From Streptosporangium album (lineage in GTDB: Bacteria; Actinomycetota; Actinomycetes; Streptosporangiales; Streptosporangiaceae), in the NCBI RefSeq assembly GCF_014203795.1, contig NZ_JACHJU010000004.1, positions 186,001-250,000 on the forward strand: 64,000 bases of DNA, written 5' to 3'. Below are positions 8,717 to 17,637 of the stretch, piece after piece. The position numbers and the translations under genes were made by a program. Under the pieces are notes generated by a model. It saw only the letters and a list, made by a program, of their open reading frames with translations, did no database searches and was not told the DNA's origin. Every line of letters starts with the position of its first letter. The stretch's first letter is position 1.

Positions 8717-10372
8717 ATGGCAAGAGCGTTGGATGTGACCCGGATGCGAGCTCGCGTCTCCGAGCTGCTCGCGGAGTACCGGATTCCGAGTGCCGCGATC
8801 GGCGTCCTCCGCGACGGGGAGATCACCGACTTCGCGGTCGGCGTCAAGAACATCTCCACGCGGGAGCCCGCGACGACCGACACCATCTACCAGTGCGGCT
8901 CCGTATCCAAGACATGGACCGCCCTCGCCTTCATGCAGCTCGTCGACGAGGGGAAAGTCGCCCTGGACGAGCCGGTGCGGACCTACCTCCCTGATTTCCG
9001 GGTCGCCGACCCCGGCGTCAGCGCCAAGGTCACACCCCGCCATCTCCTCAACCACACCAACGGCATCGAGGAGAACTACGGAGATCCGGGCGAGGACGAC
9101 GACGTGTACGAGCGCATGGTGGAGAACATCGCCGGCGCATGCCAGGTCCACCCCTTGGGCCACACTCACGGCTACAGCGCGGCCCTGGGCTACGCGATCC
9201 TCGCCCGCATCATGGAGGTGATCGACGGCAAGCGGTGGGACGACATCATGAAGGATCGCCTGTTCGACCTCTTGGGACTGACCTCGACGAGCAGCCGGCG
9301 TGAGCACGCGGACCAGAACCGGGCCGCGACCGGATACCTGATCCGATCCCTCGAAGAGGGACCCATCTTCTCACCGCTGGGTCACCTGCCGCGCTCCTTC
9401 GGCCCCGGAGGCAACGTCAACACGACAGCCCGGGAATTGCTCACGATGGCGTACGTCTTCCTTAACGAAGGAAAGGCGCCGAACGGGACCAGAATCGTCT
9501 CACCCGGCATCATCCGCGAGATGACGGAGTCGCGGGTCCCCATACCTGACCCGTACATGTTCGGGCCGGAATGGGCACTCGGCCTCATCGTGTGCGATTG
9601 GCACGGCCAAACCGTCTACGCCCACGACGGCAGCGCAGTCAGCCAGAGCGCCCGCCTGCGGATCCTGCCGGAATCGAACATCGCCGTCTCGATGCTGGCG
9701 AACGCCGGGCCGCGCGACAGCTTCTACCGGAAGGTGTTCAACGAAATCCTGGCCGACCTCGGCGCGGTCACGATCCCCGACCTGCCGGAGCCCGACCCGA
9801 CCCTGGCCCTCGATCTGTCCAGGTACGAAGGCTCCTACGAGCGCCCCGGCACCCGCTACGAAGTGGCGGCCGACCGCGGAAAACTCCACCTCAAATTCAC
9901 CCTGAACCCCATGGAGGCGCAACTCCTCAATAAACCAGAACAGCTCGACTACGAGCTGTCCCCGATCAGCGAGACCCACTTCTTGATGCCTTCGGACGAT
10001 CCGCTCGAGGACCCTCAGACCGTCGCGATCTACGACTTCAAGAATGGTGCCGCACAGTATCTTCACATCAATTGCCGAGTAAATCCGAGAGTCAATGAGG
10101 AGGATGCCACGATGCACGTCATGGCTGTTTCCACGATTTCCGACAACGACGGTTTCTGGGATTCCCTGAAGAAGGCGTACGGCCAGCTTCCCAAGGGTTC
10201 CAAGTGGACGCTGGCGGTGACGAGCACCGACGGGACCAAGGCAGTGAACGTCATCGTCCATGACTCGATCGACGGCGTCAGGAGCTTCTTCGAGGATCAC
10301 GCCGGCCCCTTCGCTACGACGGAATACTTCGAGGCCGACGCGTCCAACGCGGTCGGCCTCCCCACGAAGTAG
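8717..10372 (+). CDS. class C beta-lactamase-like serine hydrolase with C-terminal extra domain
   Basis: The 551-residue protein has the serine beta-lactamase/PBP fold motifs: S62-V-S-K65, Y153-S-A, and H303-D-G-S306 in place of KTG. Such enzymes hydrolyse esters or D-peptides; the substrate is unknown. No signal peptide is visible, so it is probably cytoplasmic. From residue 466 a second domain of 86 residues (MHVMAVSTISDNDGFWDSLK onward) follows, which looks like an independent small protein. The start at 8717 (MARALDVTRM) is preceded by GGACGAGGA; a longer start at 8657 is less likely. It is divergent from the MarR-like regulator. Confidence 0.85.
   Translation: MARALDVTRMRARVSELLAEYRIPSAAIGVLRDGEITDFAVGVKNISTREPATTDTIYQCGSVSKTWTALAFMQLVDEGKVALDEPVRTYLPDFRVADPGVSAKVTPRHLLNHTNGIEENYGDPGEDDDVYERMVENIAGACQVHPLGHTHGYSAALGYAILARIMEVIDGKRWDDIMKDRLFDLLGLTSTSSRREHADQNRAATGYLIRSLEEGPIFSPLGHLPRSFGPGGNVNTTARELLTMAYVFLNEGKAPNGTRIVSPGIIREMTESRVPIPDPYMFGPEWALGLIVCDWHGQTVYAHDGSAVSQSARLRILPESNIAVSMLANAGPRDSFYRKVFNEILADLGAVTIPDLPEPDPTLALDLSRYEGSYERPGTRYEVAADRGKLHLKFTLNPMEAQLLNKPEQLDYELSPISETHFLMPSDDPLEDPQTVAIYDFKNGAAQYLHINCRVNPRVNEEDATMHVMAVSTISDNDGFWDSLKKAYGQLPKGSKWTLAVTSTDGTKAVNVIVHDSIDGVRSFFEDHAGPFATTEYFEADASNAVGLPTK
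10112..10372 (+). other. possible internal in-frame start for the C-terminal domain
   Basis: Within the serine hydrolase gene, GAGGAGG stands about 8-10 nt before the in-frame ATG at 10112. An 86-residue protein could therefore be made separately, or the two genes were once separate and fused by loss of a stop. Confidence 0.45.
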
Positions 10373-10785
10373 CCGCTCCTTGCACTGCCGTCCGCCCAAG
10401 CCGCGATGGCGGCGCACCATTCGGATCCATGCGACCGTTGTCCTGCTTGGGGGTACGTGCGGTCCTCGACCACTACGTTCAGGCCGCCCGCGACCCGGGC
10501 CGTCGGGGACCGACATCGGCGACCGCCTGGGCATCTCCAAGCCGGTCGATCTCGGCGTCGACACCGCCAAGATATAAGGGAGCTCTCCGACTGCGTTCCA
10601 CCTCCCCACGGCCCGCGCGCGGCACCAGCAAGCTCGCCAGGCGCAAGTCCGCCTGGCGGGCCTGCTCGTTTTGCCGGCCGCACCGACCCGCACCGGCCCA
10701 TGGTGCACAGCCCCGGCGTATAGATTTGGGTGTAGCTCTTTCTCAGGGACCGGGCTGATCAAGCAGTGAGGTTGAGTTCGTCCTG
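10373..10785. other. 413-bp region without a confident gene
   Basis: I see only short ORFs with biased composition. A hairpin (10635-10658) is the one clear structure. A piece ending in DRLGISKPVDLGVDTAKI before a stop at 10577 may be a gene relic, but it is not recognisable. Confidence 0.4.
10635..10658 (+). terminator. hairpin terminator candidate
   Basis: Arms CGCCAGGCG and CGCCTGGCG enclose a 6-nt loop, and TCGTTTT follows 9 nt later. It is about 260 nt after the serine hydrolase stop. Confidence 0.5.
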
Positions 10786-11336
10786 GTGCTCCGTTCCTCA
10801 AAGGCTGTAGACGAACTGGCGGCGTAGGCGTCTGGGGGCCGGTGGTGGCCGTCCCCAGACCCAGGGTTTGGCCCGCTGGTTGAGCTGGGCGGTGGCGATG
10901 CGGGTGGCGTGGTCGATGTCCTTGCTATCAGCGAAGGACACTCCGGCCAGGGCATGGTGGCGGAAGATCCGCCACCACGCCTCCTGCAGATTGAGCCGGC
11001 AGGCGCCGACCGGGATGAACGCGTGCTGGATGCGGGGATGGTCGGCCGGCCATGTGCGGGTGGCGAGGCTGTTGTGACCGGACAGGTTGTCGGCGATCAC
11101 CCAGATGTCACCGTGGCCGGGGTCGGCGTCCTCGAGTCGTTGCAGGAACCGCTGGTAGCAGTCGCTGTTGCGGGAGGCGGCGGTCATGGTGACCGCGGCG
11201 CCGTCGGCGACGCGCAGCGCACCGTACACCCAGGTCTTGTCGGGGCCGCGGAAGTATTCCAGCGGCGCTTTGATCCGGTGGCCGTCGGCGGACCAGGCGG
11301 GCGCGGGGCCGAAGGTACGCGGAGTCACCGGCCAAG
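10786..11336 (-). mobile_element. truncated IS630 copy
   Basis: This is the 3' 551 bp of the same IS630 element seen at 5257-6492, inverted. The right inverted repeat GTGCTCCGTTCCTCAAAGG is at 10786-10804. The encoded transposase part (MTPRTFGPAPAWSADGHRIK to RRLRRQFVYSL) differs from the complete copy at only about two residues, so the two copies are recent. Homology stops abruptly at 11336 and the frame-A part is gone. The preserved end is not flanked by TA, so later rearrangement trimmed it. Confidence 0.88.
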
Positions 11337-11442
11337 TGCCGCCAATTGCATCTAATGCGAATTCGCGACTCTTTGCGGATGGTCACTGAAGGGCGGGTGG
11401 CCACCTGGGCCGACCAGCGACGATGGAGCGCGGGCGACAGCA

Positions 11443-12702
11443 ATGACGATAGCGACTGGAGGAGGGGGATCGTTCACAAATTCGGGTCTCTGCTCGAATG
11501 ACCTGCGGGTCACCGAGCAGCTCGCATACGATGCGACTTTCTCGCATTTGATGCGAGTGGCGGAGGGTGGTGGGCGCGTGGGGGCGGACGGGTCGATACC
11601 GGGAGCAGCCAGGCTGCACCTCGTCGACGGGATCACGCTGCTCCGGCCGGAGGAGCAGGTCTTCACCGCGATGCTGACGGGATTCGCCAACCAGCAGTTG
11701 GCACGAAACCTGGCCCGCTCCACCGTGGAGGGGCGGGAGAACACCGTGAAGGCGTTCGCCGCCTACGTCAACGCCTATCCGTGGCAGTGGATGCCCGCCA
11801 TGGTGGACGAATGGCTCGGTGACCTGCGCTCCCTGCGCGAGCTGAAGCGCTCGACCATCCGCTCCTACTCCGAGGCGGTACGCGCGTTCTGCCACTTCGT
11901 CACCGATCCCCTCTACGAGTGGGCCATGACATGTGAAGAGCGGTTCGGAACCCACCCCATCCAGATCGTGCACGAGTGGAACACCGCGGTCCACGTTCAA
12001 GAACACGAAGCCGACGCGGCCAAGCGTGCGTTCACCAAGGCCGAGTTGCACGCCTTCTTCGAGCACTGCGATGACGAGGTCGCCCGCATCCGGGCCTTCG
12101 GCCGCAAGGGCTGGTTACCGGCCTTCCGGGATGCCACCTTGTTCAAGACCGCCTACTCCTATGGGCTGCGCCGCAACGAGGCACGGATGCTGGACGCGGC
12201 CGACTTCGGCCGCAACCCGCACGGCACGGAGTTCGGCGAGTACGGCCGCTGCCACGTCCGGTACGGCAAGGCCAAGAAGGGCTCACCACCCAAACGCCGC
12301 ACCGCCTTAACCGTGTGGAAGTGGACCCCCGACATCCTGGAGGAGTGGTTCACCGAGGTCCGCCCGCTGTTCGGCACCGACAACAACCCCGCGGCCTGGC
12401 CATCGGAGCGCGGACTGCGGATCGGCTGCCAGCGGCTCAACTCCCGCTTCATCGCCTACCGCCAGGCCCTGAGCCTGGATGAGGGCCTGGACTTCCACTC
12501 CTTTCGCCGCTCCTACGTCACCCACCTGATCGAGGACGGCTGGGACCCGCGCTTCGTTCAGGAACAGGTTGGGCACGAGCACGCGAGCACCACCGCGATC
12601 TACACCTGCGTCAGCTCCGACTTCCGCACCCGCACCCTGCGCCGGCACCTGGATGCCACCATCGCCGCCGCACTCCAGGCCCAGACGGGAGAAGAATCAT
12701 GA
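11443..12702 (+). CDS. tyrosine recombinase (first gene of a recombinase trio)
   Basis: A 419-residue site-specific recombinase. The catalytic set is present: R243/R244 in YGLRRNEARML, the lysine region KAKKGS (about 278), H352-x-x-R355 in HSFRRSYVTHL, H378 in VGHEH, and nucleophile Y387 in TAIYTCVS. An N-terminal SAM-like DNA-binding domain covers about residues 70-190. The start is uncertain: no strong ribosome site precedes 11443, and 11551 is an alternative. Its stop overlaps the next start by ATGA, so the trio is translationally coupled. It probably integrates or excises the element ending at the 14547 repeat. Confidence 0.88.
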   Translation: MTIATGGGGSFTNSGLCSNDLRVTEQLAYDATFSHLMRVAEGGGRVGADGSIPGAARLHLVDGITLLRPEEQVFTAMLTGFANQQLARNLARSTVEGRENTVKAFAAYVNAYPWQWMPAMVDEWLGDLRSLRELKRSTIRSYSEAVRAFCHFVTDPLYEWAMTCEERFGTHPIQIVHEWNTAVHVQEHEADAAKRAFTKAELHAFFEHCDDEVARIRAFGRKGWLPAFRDATLFKTAYSYGLRRNEARMLDAADFGRNPHGTEFGEYGRCHVRYGKAKKGSPPKRRTALTVWKWTPDILEEWFTEVRPLFGTDNNPAAWPSERGLRIGCQRLNSRFIAYRQALSLDEGLDFHSFRRSYVTHLIEDGWDPRFVQEQVGHEHASTTAIYTCVSSDFRTRTLRRHLDATIAAALQAQTGEES

Positions 12703-13046
12703 AACGCAAGATCGGCTACACCTGGAAGCTGCGCGAGATCATGGCCGATCGGCGCGTCTTCACAGCCACCGAGCTGGTGCCACTCCTGCGCGAGCGCGGC
12801 ATCGACCTATCGGCCTCTCAAGTCCACCGTCTGGTCTCCGGAACGCCTGAGCGCTTGTCGCTGCAGGTAATGTCCGCGCTTTGCGACATCCTTGCCTGCA
12901 CCCCGGCCGACCTGGTCGCCACCACCGCCGAGAACGCCGGCGTCCGCAAGACCGCCACTGGCGACCTGCCCACCCCGCCGGAGTCGAGAAGCTCCGGCCG
13001 CGCCCGGCTCGCATCCTTCCTGACGCATGACCCGCACCTACGCTAA
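12699..13046 (+). CDS. small XRE-type helix-turn-helix protein
   Basis: A 115-residue protein. Residues about 8-68 form a Cro/C1-type (HTH_26-like) fold: TATELVPLLRERGIDLSASQ then VHRLVSGTPERLSLQVMSAL. The tail is low complexity. It overlaps the recombinase before it by 4 nt and the zinc-finger protein after it by 20 nt. In this setting it is most likely an accessory DNA-binding protein or expression control for the recombinases (inference from position). Confidence 0.8.
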   Translation: MKRKIGYTWKLREIMADRRVFTATELVPLLRERGIDLSASQVHRLVSGTPERLSLQVMSALCDILACTPADLVATTAENAGVRKTATGDLPTPPESRSSGRARLASFLTHDPHLR

Positions 13047-14565
13047 CGACGAGCAATATGAGCGGTGGTATGCCGAGTGCTGCCGCTGCGGTCGCTGCGG
13101 ACCCAAATCCGGACGTTGGCCGGACGGCTACATCTGCCGGAACTGCGCCGATCGAGCGCTTCGCACCCGGGGCACCTGTCCCGAATGCGGTCAGGACCGC
13201 GCTCTTCCCGGACGTCGACGCGGCGACGGCGTCGCAATCTGCACCACCTGCGCGGGCTTCTCCCAGACCTTCGACTGCTCGCGCTGCGGGTTCGAGGGCA
13301 AACTCCTGGGCGGGCGACTTTGCGAACGCTGCACCCTCAGCGACCGGCTCACCGCTGTCCTGGACGATGGCACCGGCCACATTCGCCCGGAGCTGAGCCC
13401 CTTGTTCGACCTGCTCGTGGCGATGGAACGGCCCGCCAGCGGGCTGGCCTGGTTGGCGATGCGGCCCAACCATCCAGGAAACGCGTCGGCTCTTCTGCAA
13501 CGGCTCGCTCGCGGGCAGATCCCCCTCACCCACGATGCTTTCCACGAGCTCCAGCCCTGGCGGACCATCGCTCACCTGGAAGAACTCCTCGTGACCAGCA
13601 ACGTCCTGCCCGCCGCCGACAAGTACATCTGCTCCTTCCAACGCTGGCTCCCCGGCCACCTGGCCAGCATCGCCAACCCTGAGCACGTCAAGACGATCCG
13701 GCTGTTCGCGACCTGGCGCGTTCTTCCCGCCCTGCGGAACCGCGCCGAACGAAGCAACATCATGCCCAGTGTTCGCCGCAACGCCGCCGATCAGATCAAA
13801 TACGCAACGGCGTTCCTCATCTGGCTCGACAAGCGCGACCGCACCCTCGCCTCCTGCCGCCAGAGCGACATCGACGCCTGGTACGCCGAGAACACCGAAC
13901 ACACCCGCGCCCAGGTGCGAACTTTCCTCACCTGGGCTATGCAGAGCCGTCAGTGCTCACGATCGCTGTCCCTGCCTGCGGGAAAGATCTCGCGCCAGGC
14001 CTCCATGACCGAGGAGAATCGCCTGGCTGCCCTCCGCCGACTGTTGATCGATGCTGAGGTTCCCCCGCTTCTGCGTGTCGCCGGGATCATCGTGCTCCTC
14101 TACGCACAATCCCTTACCCGGGTCGTCCAGCTCACCGTTGATGACCTGCTCCGCGATGGAGAAACGGTGTTCCTGCGTCTCGGGGATCCGCCCTCACCCG
14201 TCCCCGAGCCGGTCGCGTCCTTGCTGCTGAACTACATCGCGGCTCGCGACAACATGAACACCGCCACTAACCGCGACTCTCGCTGGCTGTTTCCTGGCCG
14301 CCGAGCGGGCCAGCCCTGCCGTCCCGACCATCTGTCCGAGCTCCTGAGAGAAATCGGCATCCCAGCGGCCGCCGCCCGCGGCGCTGCGATCCGGCAGCAG
14401 CTCCTTGAGATGCCCGCCCCCGTCGTCGCCGATGCCCTCGGCTACCACGACAAGACCACCGCCCGACTCCTCAACGAGGGCGGCGGAACCTGGACCCGCT
14501 ATGCCCCCGGAGAGCACGGACGGTCACCATCGAGCTCCACGTCGCCGACAACTCGCGACAGTTGA
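13027..14565 (+). CDS. zinc-knuckle protein with recombinase-like C-terminal half
   Basis: The 512-residue product opens with a striking cysteine array in residues 18-102: CRCGRC, CRNC, CPECGQ, CTTC, CSRCG and CERC, enough for about three zinc ribbons. The second half resembles a tyrosine recombinase core: LLYAQSLTRVVQLTVDDLL matches the region of the first arginine, and VVADALGYHDKTTARL matches the GH-x-x-x-x-T box. A terminal Y (WTRYAPG) follows. The HxxR box is altered to AAIRQQ, so activity is doubtful and it may be a partner subunit. Its last codons lie inside the first terminal repeat (14547-14584), tying the gene to the element end. Confidence 0.75.
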   Translation: MTRTYANDEQYERWYAECCRCGRCGPKSGRWPDGYICRNCADRALRTRGTCPECGQDRALPGRRRGDGVAICTTCAGFSQTFDCSRCGFEGKLLGGRLCERCTLSDRLTAVLDDGTGHIRPELSPLFDLLVAMERPASGLAWLAMRPNHPGNASALLQRLARGQIPLTHDAFHELQPWRTIAHLEELLVTSNVLPAADKYICSFQRWLPGHLASIANPEHVKTIRLFATWRVLPALRNRAERSNIMPSVRRNAADQIKYATAFLIWLDKRDRTLASCRQSDIDAWYAENTEHTRAQVRTFLTWAMQSRQCSRSLSLPAGKISRQASMTEENRLAALRRLLIDAEVPPLLRVAGIIVLLYAQSLTRVVQLTVDDLLRDGETVFLRLGDPPSPVPEPVASLLLNYIAARDNMNTATNRDSRWLFPGRRAGQPCRPDHLSELLREIGIPAAAARGAAIRQQLLEMPAPVVADALGYHDKTTARLLNEGGGTWTRYAPGEHGRSPSSSTSPTTRDS

Positions 14566-14584
14566 ATGGGCGAGCTCACCAGTA
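14547..14584 (+). repeat. terminal/att-like direct repeat, copy 1
   Basis: This 38-bp sequence beginning GACAACTCGCGACAGTTGAA matches 34 of 38 bases of copy 2 at 15928-15965, with weaker similarity extending about 30 bp upstream of both. It overlaps the stop codon of the zinc-knuckle protein. Confidence 0.75.
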
Positions 14585-14660
14585 CTCCCGGCACCGGCGA
14601 TGTCGGTGGCGCCTGATGGAATTCGCGGGACCAAATAATGCGACGCCGTAGGAGCCCGCT

Positions 14661-15788
14661 GTGGACCGTCATGCATGGAAGCAGTTCCTTCAGCGCTGGA
14701 GCGAGGAATGGCGTATCGCCCACCCCGACGAGGAGCCGGACGGCGAGCCCTGGCTCGGGTGCTCGCCCGCCACCGAGGACGAGGTACGCGCCCTAGAGTC
14801 GCGTCTGGGGTGCGTTCTGCCCCCATCATTCCGGGAGTTCTTACTGGTCACCAACGGCTGGCGACACGCGGGCAACTTCGTCTGGAGCCTACGCGGCACC
14901 GAGGAGATCGGCTGGTTGACCGATCTGGAGCCGATGTGGGCCGATGCCTATGCCGACTGGGATGAGGAGGACGCAGAGCCCGCGGCGGCACGATCGTTGC
15001 TGATCTCTCTGGAGGCGGACGCCGGTGTTGTCTACCTCGACCCGGGCGACGTCGACGAGCGTGGTGAATGGGCAGCTTACGACGTGTTCTCGTGGACGGC
15101 CATGGGTCCCGAGCGGCATGGCTCGTTCTACGAGAAGATGCACGGCTTCTACACCGGATTCCACGCCCTCGACCGCCCCTCATGCGAAACCCAGCGTGAG
15201 TGGGACGTCATGGTCGAGGACGCCCGGCTGGCGAGCCTGCGCGGCGAGGTGGAGCGCCCGCTGGCCGTCTTTGCGCAGGCCGCGCGTTTCGGCCGTGACC
15301 GTGCCTCGTTCCTACACTTCCAGATGCGGACCTTGTTGAGGGAGGAGGACGACGATCCGTTCTACCGGCTGCTCACCCACGGCGACACCCGGTCGTGGAC
15401 CCTCGACGAGGACCTGTTCACCGCGCAGGCCCTGCCGCTGCTGTTCGCCGCGCACAAGCGGGCCCGCCGCTTCGGCTCCGGCTCCACCGCCCAGTCCTTG
15501 TGGGACCGCGGTCCACAGCGGGTCAAGCACCTGCTCGGCCGTTATCAGGCACGGCAAAAAGAGCCGGGATTCCGGCTCTGCTTCGGCAACCCGGAGTTCG
15601 ACGCGGCCGCGCACGCCGCTCTCGACGCCGGTGACGAGGCATGGCCGTGCCTGCGTGACGCCCTCATCCACTGGCGGCCGCTGCATGAGGACCATCTCGC
15701 ACCGATCGCCCTGCTGGCCGATCCCCGGGCCGCCCGCCTGATCACGCCGGAGCGCGGACGCGAACTCCTGGCCACGAGACGGTGCTGA
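14661..15788 (+). CDS. SMI1/KNR4 (SUKH) family protein
   Basis: A 375-residue protein whose N-terminal 150 residues match the SUKH fold: PATEDEVRALESRLGCVLPP, then SFREFLLVTNGW and later WTAMGPERHGSFYEKMHGFY. SUKH proteins are often immunity factors against nuclease or contact toxins. The C-terminal 200 residues are unassigned. The GTG start at 14661 follows TAGGAGCCCGCT, a good ribosome site. No toxin gene is adjacent, so it may be an orphan immunity gene carried by the mobile element; it sits between two 38-bp direct repeats. Confidence 0.82.
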   Translation: MDRHAWKQFLQRWSEEWRIAHPDEEPDGEPWLGCSPATEDEVRALESRLGCVLPPSFREFLLVTNGWRHAGNFVWSLRGTEEIGWLTDLEPMWADAYADWDEEDAEPAAARSLLISLEADAGVVYLDPGDVDERGEWAAYDVFSWTAMGPERHGSFYEKMHGFYTGFHALDRPSCETQREWDVMVEDARLASLRGEVERPLAVFAQAARFGRDRASFLHFQMRTLLREEDDDPFYRLLTHGDTRSWTLDEDLFTAQALPLLFAAHKRARRFGSGSTAQSLWDRGPQRVKHLLGRYQARQKEPGFRLCFGNPEFDAAAHAALDAGDEAWPCLRDALIHWRPLHEDHLAPIALLADPRAARLITPERGRELLATRRC

Positions 15789-15927
15789 ACGCAGGTCAAT
15801 TTGCCGCCGTGAAGTCAGTTGCGGCGGCGCTTGACTCGTTCCGCCAGCGGTGGCCCGGGAATCAACCACCGCCACGAGGGCGGCATCGACGACGAACACG
15901 GAACGTCACCATCAGGCCCATGGGAAC

Positions 15928-15965
15928 GACAATTCGCGACAGTTGAATAGACGAGCCCACCAGTA
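15928..15965 (+). repeat. terminal/att-like direct repeat, copy 2
   Basis: Second copy of the 38-bp repeat (GACAATTCGCGACAGTTGAA...). The recombinase stump on the minus strand ends exactly where this repeat begins, which marks an insertion junction at 15965/15966. Confidence 0.75.
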
Positions 15966-16305
15966 TCAACCCCGGCCCCGGCCGAAGTGCACATCGGCTC
16001 GATCCAACGGCGCGCACTCCTCCGAACGCAGGCCGGCGTGATAGAGCGTTCGAAACAGCGCGTAGTCGCGCGCCGCGGGCGCGTACTTGCGGGCGGTGGC
16101 GATCCGCGTCTTGAGGAAGTCAAAGAACTCCGTCACCCGCTCCGGGGTTGGCGGCGGCAGCTGGGCCGGGGAGTCATCGCCGACATGGCGGGAGGCGTTG
16201 AACTCATCGACCGGGCAGACCAGGCGGACCCCGAAGGCCGCCTCGATCTGGGCCGCCTTGCGGGTCTGCAGGAATCGATGGAACCCTTTGAAGATCTGCA
16301 CGTAA
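15966..16305 (-). pseudogene. tyrosine recombinase fragment between two mobile elements
   Basis: The minus strand encodes PYVQIFKGFHRFLQTRKAAQ through LFRTLYHAGLRSEECAPLDR, the middle of an integrase including its first catalytic arginine in AGLRSEE. It is cut on one side by the GGGGTCCCGG end of the Tn3-like element at 16306, and on the other by the 38-bp repeat. The HxxR and tyrosine motifs are missing. It differs from the other recombinases in this window, so it was probably the common landing site. Confidence 0.8.
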
Positions 16306-16443
16306 GGGGTCCCGGTAGTCCTGTCGAAGAATCCAACACATATAGCTCTGAACTGCGGTGATGCAGGAGCCGGTGTCGGGGCCTGAGATCGTTACCGCTG
16401 CGTTCTGTTCATGTTTGTCTGGTCTGGAGCGTGGGGTAGTACG
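16306..16443 (+). repeat. left inverted repeat of Tn3-like element
   Basis: Starts GGGGTCCCGGTAGTCCTGTC and pairs with 19729-19866 over about 138 bp. Confidence 0.88.
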
Positions 16444-16620
16444 AGGCCGCGCTGCTCACGGTCGGGTATCGGGCCGAGCCCGAACCCGGCGACGATCAGG
16501 TCCTGCGGGCGTGGCCGCCGTCGTAACCGTGGGAGGTCACCAGGCGGCCTGGAGGGTGGCGAAGTCGGGGTGCCGGTAAGACCTGCGTCACCAGCCCCAA
16601 GGGGGCATTGTTTAGTCAGG

Positions 16621-17637
16621 TCAGTGGTCGGTGATGAGCGCTCCCAGGGCGGCGGCGCGGTCGGCTGAGGTGGGCAGGGTGTATTGGCGGGTGGTGTCCA
16701 GGCGTTCGTGTCCCATGAGTTCGGCGACCAGGATGAGGTCTTTGCCGGCGCGCACGAGTTGGGTGCCGAAGGTGTGGCGTAGCACGTGCGGGCCGAACGG
16801 CTCGGTGGGGTCGTCGTTGATGCCGGCCGCGGTGCCCAGCCGGACGATGATGTTGCGGGCGGCCCGGTCGGTGATCCGTCCGCCGCGGGCGTTGAGCAGC
16901 AGCGCCGCAGCGGTGGCGGCGCCGGGCCAGACCGCGCGGGCCTGCAGCCAGGTTTGCAGCATCGTGCGCAGGTCGGGGTGGAGGTCGACGGTGCGGATCT
17001 TGCCGCCGCCGTGGCCCTTGCCGCGCACGCGCAGTTCGCCCTTGCGGGCTGAGATGCGCACGTCGGCCACGTCCAGGGCGACGACCTCGCCGATGCGTAG
17101 GCCCGCCAAATAGGGCAGCAGTGCGATCACGGCGTCTCGGGCGGAGGCGTTCTTTTCTACCTCGCGCAGGTAGCGGCGCACCTGGCGCTCGTCCAGCGCT
17201 TTGGACGCGGTGCGCCGCTGGGCGCGTTCGCGCCGCGCGGGAGTGACGGCCAAGGCGGATCGGGCGTGGAAGTCGTCGACGGCCGCCAGCACGTTGTCGA
17301 TCGTGGTGGCGGCGCGGCGGCCGTTTTTCAGGTGGCGGCGGTAGTCGCGCACCGCCCAGGTGGCGGCCGCGGGGTCGGTGAGCGCATCGCCGTCCAGCAT
17401 GCCGTCGGCTGAGGCCTCGGCGACGAAGGCGAGGAACCCGCGCACCCGCGACAGATATTTGGCCCGGCTGGATTCGGCCAGGGGCGAGCCGCTCAGCGCG
17501 GCGCCGTAGTCGGCCAGCGCGCGGTCGTAGGGGGGCGGGAGTTCGACCGGCTGGCGGCCCCAGGATCGTGGCGGCGTGTTTCCGGAAGCTGTTCCGGGCC
17601 TCTGCGGTACCGGCTTCTGCGTGTTTCCGGAAGTCAT
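16621..17637 (-). CDS. XerC/D-like tyrosine recombinase, probable transposon resolvase (TnpI-type)
   Basis: A 338-residue recombinase. R181 (GLRIGE), the lysine region GKGHGGGK, H284-x-x-R287 (HVLRHTF), H310 (LMGHERL) and Y319 (RQYT) give a complete catalytic set. Within a Tn3-like element a tyrosine recombinase acts as TnpI, resolving cointegrates at an internal site. Such a site lies exactly at its 5' end: two TTCCGG-based direct repeats overlap its first codons and a palindromic core sits just upstream. The start at 17637 gives MTSGNTQKPV; the repeated SGNT residues reflect the DNA repeats. It probably represses its own promoter by binding the site. Confidence 0.88.
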   Translation of the reverse strand: MTSGNTQKPVPQRPGTASGNTPPRSWGRQPVELPPPYDRALADYGAALSGSPLAESSRAKYLSRVRGFLAFVAEASADGMLDGDALTDPAAATWAVRDYRRHLKNGRRAATTIDNVLAAVDDFHARSALAVTPARRERAQRRTASKALDERQVRRYLREVEKNASARDAVIALLPYLAGLRIGEVVALDVADVRISARKGELRVRGKGHGGGKIRTVDLHPDLRTMLQTWLQARAVWPGAATAAALLLNARGGRITDRAARNIIVRLGTAAGINDDPTEPFGPHVLRHTFGTQLVRAGKDLILVAELMGHERLDTTRQYTLPTSADRAAALGALITDH

